In this document: one piece after another, positions 59,837 through 64,000 of the stretch
How positions within the stretch are numbered: the first letter of the stretch is position 1
Layout of the letters: the number at the start of each line of letters is the position of its first letter
Source: Streptomyces lasiicapitis
GTDB taxonomy: Bacteria; Actinomycetota; Actinomycetes; Streptomycetales; Streptomycetaceae
Reading direction: 5' to 3'
Length of the DNA stretch: 64,000 nucleotides
NCBI RefSeq assembly: GCF_014646335.1
Contig: NZ_BMNG01000003.1
Span: 329,544-393,543, forward strand
Notes under the pieces: model-generated
The model's input: only the letters and a program-made list of their open reading frames with translations
Databases searched by the model: none
What the model was told of the DNA's origin: nothing
Program-made: the position numbers and the translations under genes

Positions 59837-60607
59837 TCACGATGTGGACGGACGCGGGTTCGGCCGTGAGACGGGCGGCGGCAGGGGGAACGTGAACGAG
59901 GGGGTGGCGGTTGCGGACGCCGGGGGAGCGGTCGGCGGGGAGTCCTGCGGGCCCGGCGGGGCGGGGGAGCGGGTCGGCGGGCGCGGATCGGCGGAGGCGG
60001 CGTCGCGTGCCAGACCGTCGAAGTCGACCAGGCCCGTGGCCTCCAGGACCTGGATGTGGTCGAGGACCGTGGTGTTCGCGTCGTCGGCGAGGGCGCGCAC
60101 CAGCGAGTTGCGGGTGGTGGCGCGGACCTCGGCGACCAGCGAGAAGACCTTGCCGTGGGCGCGCCGCAGGATGTTCGCGAACCTCTCGTCGTACGCCGCG
60201 CCGCGCGCCGCGCTCAGCTCGTCCAGCCAGCGGCGCTGCTGGGCGCTCGGCTGGCTCGGCAGCTCCAGGCGCAGCGCGGCGGCGACCTCGCGCACCCGCG
60301 CGTCCAGGAAGGTGTGCCCCTCCACCAGGTGCTTGCCCGCCGTGTGCACGGCCCGCGTGGTGCCGCGCTCCCCGGCCTGCTGGCCCGCGGGCAGCTCCCA
60401 CAGGCCGGCGAGGCGCACCTTGGTGATGAAGTCCCGGTCGAGCGCGGACAGCGGCCCGAACCGGGTCGACACGCTCTGCGAGGTCAGCGCGTCGAGCTGG
60501 GTGCCGGACCGGTCCTCGTACGACCAGACCGGATAGATCAGCGCGGCGAGCGTGGCGAGGAGCCCCACCAGGACGAGGCCGCTGCCGCTGATGATTCGGG
60601 ATCGCAT
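59837..60607 (-). CDS. DUF4142 protein, copy B
   Basis: ATG 60607 has AGGAGG 4 nt upstream; 256 residues. A signal or anchor helix (GLVLVGLLATLAALIYP) leads to an outside helical domain with DRDFITKVRLAGLWELPAGQ, the DUF4142 start. Helices such as RRWLDELSAARGAAYDERFANILRRAHGKVFSL and NTTVLDHIQVLEATGL make a ferritin-like four-helix bundle in family models. A Pro-rich tail of about 50 residues ends the protein. It is clearly a paralogue of the gene at 62374. Function is unknown; related proteins are surface or periplasmic. Confidence 0.82.
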   Translation of the reverse strand: MRSRIISGSGLVLVGLLATLAALIYPVWSYEDRSGTQLDALTSQSVSTRFGPLSALDRDFITKVRLAGLWELPAGQQAGERGTTRAVHTAGKHLVEGHTFLDARVREVAAALRLELPSQPSAQQRRWLDELSAARGAAYDERFANILRRAHGKVFSLVAEVRATTRNSLVRALADDANTTVLDHIQVLEATGLVDFDGLARDAASADPRPPTRSPAPPGPQDSPPTAPPASATATPSFTFPLPPPVSRPNPRPSTS

Positions 60608-60720
60608 CACGCCTCCTGTCGCGCCACCGCACGCTAGTGCGCGGCACGGACGGGACGGCGGGCTTATCGGGCGGAGTACGACAGAGTGCGTCGGCGTATC
60701 TACGGAACCGGAGGGTCGCG

Positions 60721-62220
60721 TTACGTCGCCGGTGCGGGGTCGGCGTCCACGACGCCGTGGTCGTGGTGGGCGGGGTGCGCGGGCAGGCCCGGCCCGGGGT
60801 GGCCGGGTGTCCGCCGCCGTGCCCGGCGCAGCGCGAGGCGTGCCGTGCGCGTGCGCAGCCAGCGCGTGAAGGGTCGGCCTTCGAGCGGTGCCGGGCCCGA
60901 GCGCTCCAGCCACCAGGCCGTGAGCGTGCCGCGCGCCTCGGGGTCCTCGGGCCGCCCGGCGAGCAGCAGGTGTTCGGCGAAGTCCAGGGCGTCCCTGCGG
61001 TAGCCGCCCGTCATGGGGCGGGTGCGTGCGTACGCGAAGAACGCGAGGCGGTAGCCGTCGCCGAGGATCGTCGGCAGCTCCGGGGCGACCTTCGCCACGA
61101 CGTCCGCCCGCTTGGCGGTCAGCGCCCGGCTCTGCACCCGCAGCCGCGCCCCGTCGAAGCCCTCGGGTGCGGGGGTTCCGGCGACGAGGGCGGAGAGGAG
61201 TGCGGCCTGCGAGAGGGCCACGCGCTGGCGGGTCTCGGGGGCATCAGGGGCGGCGGCCGTCTTCGGGGGTGCCGTGGAGGCCTGGGAGGTGGTGAAAGCC
61301 TTCGGTGAGGCCGACGCCACCGTCTCCCTGATCGCGTCCAACTCCCGTTCCAGCTCGCCCTCTTCGGGGAAGTTCTCGTCCCGCTCCAGGAGCACGCCCG
61401 GCGGGCGGGTGCGCGCGGCGAGGCCGGCGAGGATGTCGAGGACGGGCCGGGGCACCGGGTGGGCGTGGCTGTCGTGCCAGACGCCGTCCCGCTCGAAGCC
61501 GCCCGCCACGTGGACGTACGCGATCGCCTCGACGGGCAGCTCGTCCAGGGCGCGGGCCGGGTCCTCGCCGCGGTTGACGTGGTTGGTGTGCAGGTTGGCG
61601 ACGTCGATGAGCAGCCGTACGCCGGTCCGCTCCACCAGCTCGTACAGGAACTGCCCCTCCGTCATCTCCTCGCCGGGCCAGGAGATGAGGGCGGCGATGT
61701 TCTCGACGGCCAGCGGCACCGGCAGCGCGTCCTGGGCGATGCGGACGTTCTCGCACAGTACGGCCAGGGCGTCGCGGGTGCGCGGCACGGGCAGCAGGTG
61801 CCCCGCTTCGAGGTGCTGCGACGCGGTGAGCGCGCCCCCGGCCCGTACGAACGCGATGTGCTCGGTGACCAGCGGCGAGCCGAGCGCCTCGGCCCGCTCG
61901 GCAAGCGCGGTGAGGCGGGCCTGGTCCGGGCGCTCGGCGCCGCCGAGCCCCAGCGAGACGCCGTGCGGCACGACCGTCACGCCGCGTTCGCGCAGCCGTA
62001 CCAGCGAGTCCGGGAGGTGCCCCGGGCACACGTTCTCCGCGACGGCCTCGACCCAGTCGATGCCGGGCATGCGCTCCACGGCGTCCGCGATCTCCGGCCG
62101 CCATCCGATCCCCGTGCCGAGCTGTGCGGCGGTCGCGCCGAGCCGCTCCGCAGTCGTGCCGAGCTGTGCCGCGGCGGTGCCCTGCGGCCTTGTACGTGTT
62201 TCAGTCCCCCGTGCGGTCAT
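60721..62220 (-). CDS. DUF692/MNIO iron oxidase fused to an HvfC-like partner domain
   Basis: ATG 62220 follows GGGGGACGGGA; 499 residues. After an Ala/Thr-rich leader with internal repeats ([17 protein letters not shown]), residues about 33-290 form the TIM barrel of multinuclear non-heme iron oxidases: [53 protein letters not shown] and LLERDENFP supply the metal-binding His, Asp and Glu set. From about residue 325, [12 protein letters not shown] to [29 protein letters not shown] resembles the partner protein (HvfC/DUF2063 type) usually encoded separately. MNIO enzymes modify Cys, Asp or other residues of peptides. Substrate is not evident; neighbours are candidates. Confidence 0.82.
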   Translation of the reverse strand: MTARGTETRTRPQGTAAAQLGTTAERLGATAAQLGTGIGWRPEIADAVERMPGIDWVEAVAENVCPGHLPDSLVRLRERGVTVVPHGVSLGLGGAERPDQARLTALAERAEALGSPLVTEHIAFVRAGGALTASQHLEAGHLLPVPRTRDALAVLCENVRIAQDALPVPLAVENIAALISWPGEEMTEGQFLYELVERTGVRLLIDVANLHTNHVNRGEDPARALDELPVEAIAYVHVAGGFERDGVWHDSHAHPVPRPVLDILAGLAARTRPPGVLLERDENFPEEGELERELDAIRETVASASPKAFTTSQASTAPPKTAAAPDAPETRQRVALSQAALLSALVAGTPAPEGFDGARLRVQSRALTAKRADVVAKVAPELPTILGDGYRLAFFAYARTRPMTGGYRRDALDFAEHLLLAGRPEDPEARGTLTAWWLERSGPAPLEGRPFTRWLRTRTARLALRRARRRTPGHPGPGLPAHPAHHDHGVVDADPAPAT

Positions 62221-62347
62221 GTTCCCGTCCCCCTGATCGCTGTTGGTGCCGTTCCGGCCGTGTGTGACGCCCTTGTCGCCGGCCCTCCCGTCCGCTTCCA
62301 CCGTGCGTTTCGACGTACCGGGAGTCATGACCGCGCAAGACCGGGAC

Positions 62348-62369
62348 GAACCCCCTGATCAGCGGGTTC
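62348..62369 (-). terminator. weak hairpin between DUF4142 copy A and the MNIO gene
   Basis: GAACCC pairs with GGGTTC, with CTGATCAG self-complementary inside after one mismatch. It lies 5 bp past the DUF4142 stop in the leftward direction and may terminate or attenuate. Confidence 0.45.
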
Positions 62370-62373
62370 AGAG

Positions 62374-63156
62374 CTACATTTGAGGTTCGGGCCGGTCCGT
62401 GTTGACGGTACCGGGCGGGGCCGGGGAGGGCCGTGACGTGCCCGAGACGTCGCCCGTGGGGCCCGCGGGGTCGGGCTGCGGGGGCGCGTCGCCGCCGGGC
62501 GGCGGGGGGCCTGTCGGGCTGGCGGTGGAGTTCCCGGCGGCGCCGTTGGCGATGGAGTCGTAGTCGACGAAGCCGGTGTTCTCGAGCATGGTGATGTGGT
62601 CGAGGACGGTCTGGTTGGCGTCGGTCGCCAGTTGCCGCACGAGCGTGTTGCGGGTGGTGTCGCGCACCTGGGCGACGAGGGCGAAGACCTTGCCGTGCGC
62701 GACGCGGAGCAGATTCGCGAACTTGCGCTGGTACGTCTCGCCGTCGGCCTCCGTCAACTCCCGCAGCCAGCCCTGCTGTTGGGCGTTCGGCTGGTTCGGC
62801 AGCTCGACGCCGAGCTGGGAGGCGACGCCGCGCACCCGCTCGTCGAGGTCGGCGTGGCCGACGATGAGGTGGTCGCCCGCGTCCTTGATGGCCTTGCTCG
62901 GCGCGCGCTCCACGGCCTGCTGCCCCGCGGGTATCTCCCACAGTCCCGCGAGCCGCACCCGTACGAGGAAGTCCCGGTCGGTTGCCGAGAGGGGCCCCCA
63001 ACGCGTGGCCACACTCCCGGCGTTGAGGTTCGCCTCGCCGGTGCCGGAGCGGTCGGCGTAGGACCACACCGGGAAGGCGAGCGCGCCGACGGTGACGACG
63101 AGGGCCGCGATGATCAGGGCGGTGCCGTTCACACGCCCCATGTGCCTGATGCGCAA
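62374..63156 (-). CDS. DUF4142 protein, copy A
   Basis: TTG 63156 is chosen because GGGAGG lies 4 nt upstream and the resulting LRIR start aligns with MRSR of copy B; ATG 63141 is the alternative. The 260-residue protein has a signal helix (TALIIAALVVTVGALAFPVW), the shared motif PVWSYADRSGT, and DRDFLVRVRLAGLWEIPAGQ opening the DUF4142 domain. A Pro/Gly-rich tail follows residue about 205. It is the first gene of the leftward MNIO cluster. The two copies match along the whole folded domain but not in their tails. Confidence 0.82.
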   Translation of the reverse strand: MRIRHMGRVNGTALIIAALVVTVGALAFPVWSYADRSGTGEANLNAGSVATRWGPLSATDRDFLVRVRLAGLWEIPAGQQAVERAPSKAIKDAGDHLIVGHADLDERVRGVASQLGVELPNQPNAQQQGWLRELTEADGETYQRKFANLLRVAHGKVFALVAQVRDTTRNTLVRQLATDANQTVLDHITMLENTGFVDYDSIANGAAGNSTASPTGPPPPGGDAPPQPDPAGPTGDVSGTSRPSPAPPGTVNTDRPEPQM

Positions 63157-63472
63157 AGTGCCTCCCGAGCCGTAACCCGGCCGTGGGCCGAGCCACTTGG
63201 TGGTACCGGAAGGTACGGGAGCGGCGGGGGTGATGTTCAGCGGTGTGAAGGTTGTGTGACCGGGCTCACGCGGCCGGGGGGTGTGGCGGGGTGCCCGGGG
63301 TGGTGGGGGCGCTGGGGGCCTCGGCACTGTCAGTGGTCTCGACTAGGGTCCGGGGGACACGATCGCAAGCGGTGCCGCCGGGGCGGGCCGCGCGCACGGG
63401 GGCGTGAGGAACGTGACGGTGCGCGGGGGCTGTTCGACCGGGCGGTGCGGCACACGGGGAACTGGAGGGGCC
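63157..63472. promoter_or_regulatory. divergent control region with CRP-like site
   Basis: This 316-bp gap separates DUF4142 copy A from the rightward gene at 63473. TGTGACCGGGCTCACG (63255-63270) is one base from the symmetrical TGTGA-N6-TCACA pattern, about 100 bp before the DUF4142 start. CGACTAGGGT near 63341 could be a -10 element for the rightward gene. No coding frame is supported. Confidence 0.4.
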
Positions 63473-63916
63473 ATGGCGTCCGAGGAGCCGATCGACCTGA
63501 TCCGCCTGGAGGGCGAGGACAACAGCGTGATCGTCCGGATCACCGGGAAGCGCCCCGCGCCGGGGCGCTCGGGGGCCGACGAGCTGGTCGGCGAGATCCT
63601 CGTCGACACCGCTTTCGTACGGGGCACGCTCGCCACGTCGGTGTCCCCGGAGGACCTCACCGAGTGGCGCGCGACCCTCGACACCCTCGACGGCGGCGAC
63701 GACACCACCTGGCGCGAGGGCCGCCGCACCCCCGAACTCTCGGTGGAACTGGACCCGGACGGCGAGCGCGCCCACGTAACGGTCGCGGACCACACGATGT
63801 CCCTGACGACGGTGACGGTGACCGTCCTGCTCACGGACGAGTGGTTCGACGAGGCGTACGACAGGCTCGACGAGACGCTGCGGGCCTGGCCGGTGGAGGG
63901 GGCGCTCCAGGGCTGA
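63473..63916 (+). CDS. DUF5959-like small protein
   Basis: ATG 63473 is 2 nt after GGAGGGG and gives 147 residues. It is acidic, without signal or membrane helix, and strand-rich (EDNSVIVRITGK, HVTVADHTMSLTTVTVTVLL), ending WFDEAYDRLDETLRAWP. I recall this pattern as DUF5959, a small Streptomyces family of unknown role, but the assignment is tentative. Nothing in the sequence shows an enzyme site. Confidence 0.65.
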   Translation: MASEEPIDLIRLEGEDNSVIVRITGKRPAPGRSGADELVGEILVDTAFVRGTLATSVSPEDLTEWRATLDTLDGGDDTTWREGRRTPELSVELDPDGERAHVTVADHTMSLTTVTVTVLLTDEWFDEAYDRLDETLRAWPVEGALQG

Positions 63917-64000
63917 GAGGGCGCGGCGGGCTCTGTGTCACGGCTCGGCCACGATGCGTGCGCACGCCGAACCGGGCGGCCGTCACGGTCACCGAGACCG
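63917..64000. other. right edge, no feature resolved
   Basis: The last 84 bp hold no complete frame with a ribosome site; they may be the 3' end of a gene that enters from the right or an intergenic stretch. Confidence 0.3.

Noticed and set aside
1..64000. CRISPR array, insertion sequence, integrase or prophage
   Set aside because: No regularly spaced short repeats, transposase motifs, terminal inverted repeats or attachment-site duplications were found; gene order looks like conserved core chromosome.

Overview
The window is high-GC actinobacterial DNA. Third-position G/C bias, many GTG/TTG starts with AGGAGG-type ribosome sites, Cys-lipobox and Tat-type signals, a whiI-like sporulation regulator and a ROK/xyl/ngc block together point to the genus Streptomyces. 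From memory, the order ngcEFG - ROK regulator - xylFGH - dxs - ... - fadBA - rnd - whiI - DUF3000 - hemE - ... - hemY/hemQ matches the SCO6005-SCO6042 part of the S. coelicolor core chromosome. No rRNA, tRNA, insertion sequence, prophage or CRISPR array was seen.

Layout. 1-10 kb: end of a repeat-rich beta-propeller-like gene, a SARP/LAL-type regulator, a secreted GH92 mannosidase, an F420-type LLM oxidoreductase and a divergent LysR regulator. 11.5-19.9 kb: two sugar ABC systems, ngcEFG (chitobiose/GlcNAc) and xylFGH (xylose), around the ROK regulator rok7B7. Each solute-binding-protein gene is followed by a strong hairpin before the next gene. 20-23.8 kb: a 1-deoxyxylulose-5-phosphate synthase and a cationic amino-acid permease.

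23.9-31.9 kb: a lipoprotein gene diverging from a poly-gamma-glutamate-like operon: CapA, a double sensor/HAMP membrane protein, PgsB/CapB with a disordered repeat tail, PgsC/CapC and an NlpC/P60 peptidase. 31.9-41.3 kb: housekeeping genes (NYN protein, beta-propeller-like protein, fadB/fadA, RNase D, whiI, DUF3000, hemE).

41.3-50.9 kb: a leftward exopolysaccharide locus with a CE18-like deacetylase, a PelF-type glycosyltransferase, a polytopic membrane protein, two sugar-nucleotide SDRs, a nucleotidyltransferase and a spherulin-4-type hydrolase. The content parallels bacterial Pel and fungal galactosaminogalactan loci. 51.5-57.1 kb: FAD/NAD disulfide reductase, DUF4349 lipoprotein, hemY/cgoX and hemQ/chdC, and an RNHCP zinc-ribbon protein. 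57.2-58.9 kb: secreted S33 peptidase. 59.0-63.2 kb: a leftward cluster with a TIGR04222 membrane protein, two DUF4142 paralogues and a DUF692/MNIO iron oxidase apparently fused to a partner-like domain. A DUF5959-like gene closes the window.

The three segments most likely to hold under-described biology are the PGA-like operon, the Pel/GAG-like locus and the MNIO cluster. Regulatory observations include a sigma-WhiG-type promoter before whiI, a DasR-like site before ngcE, a Rok7B7-like site before xylF and several palindromic operator candidates. All assignments come from reading translations and DNA by eye; no database search was run.
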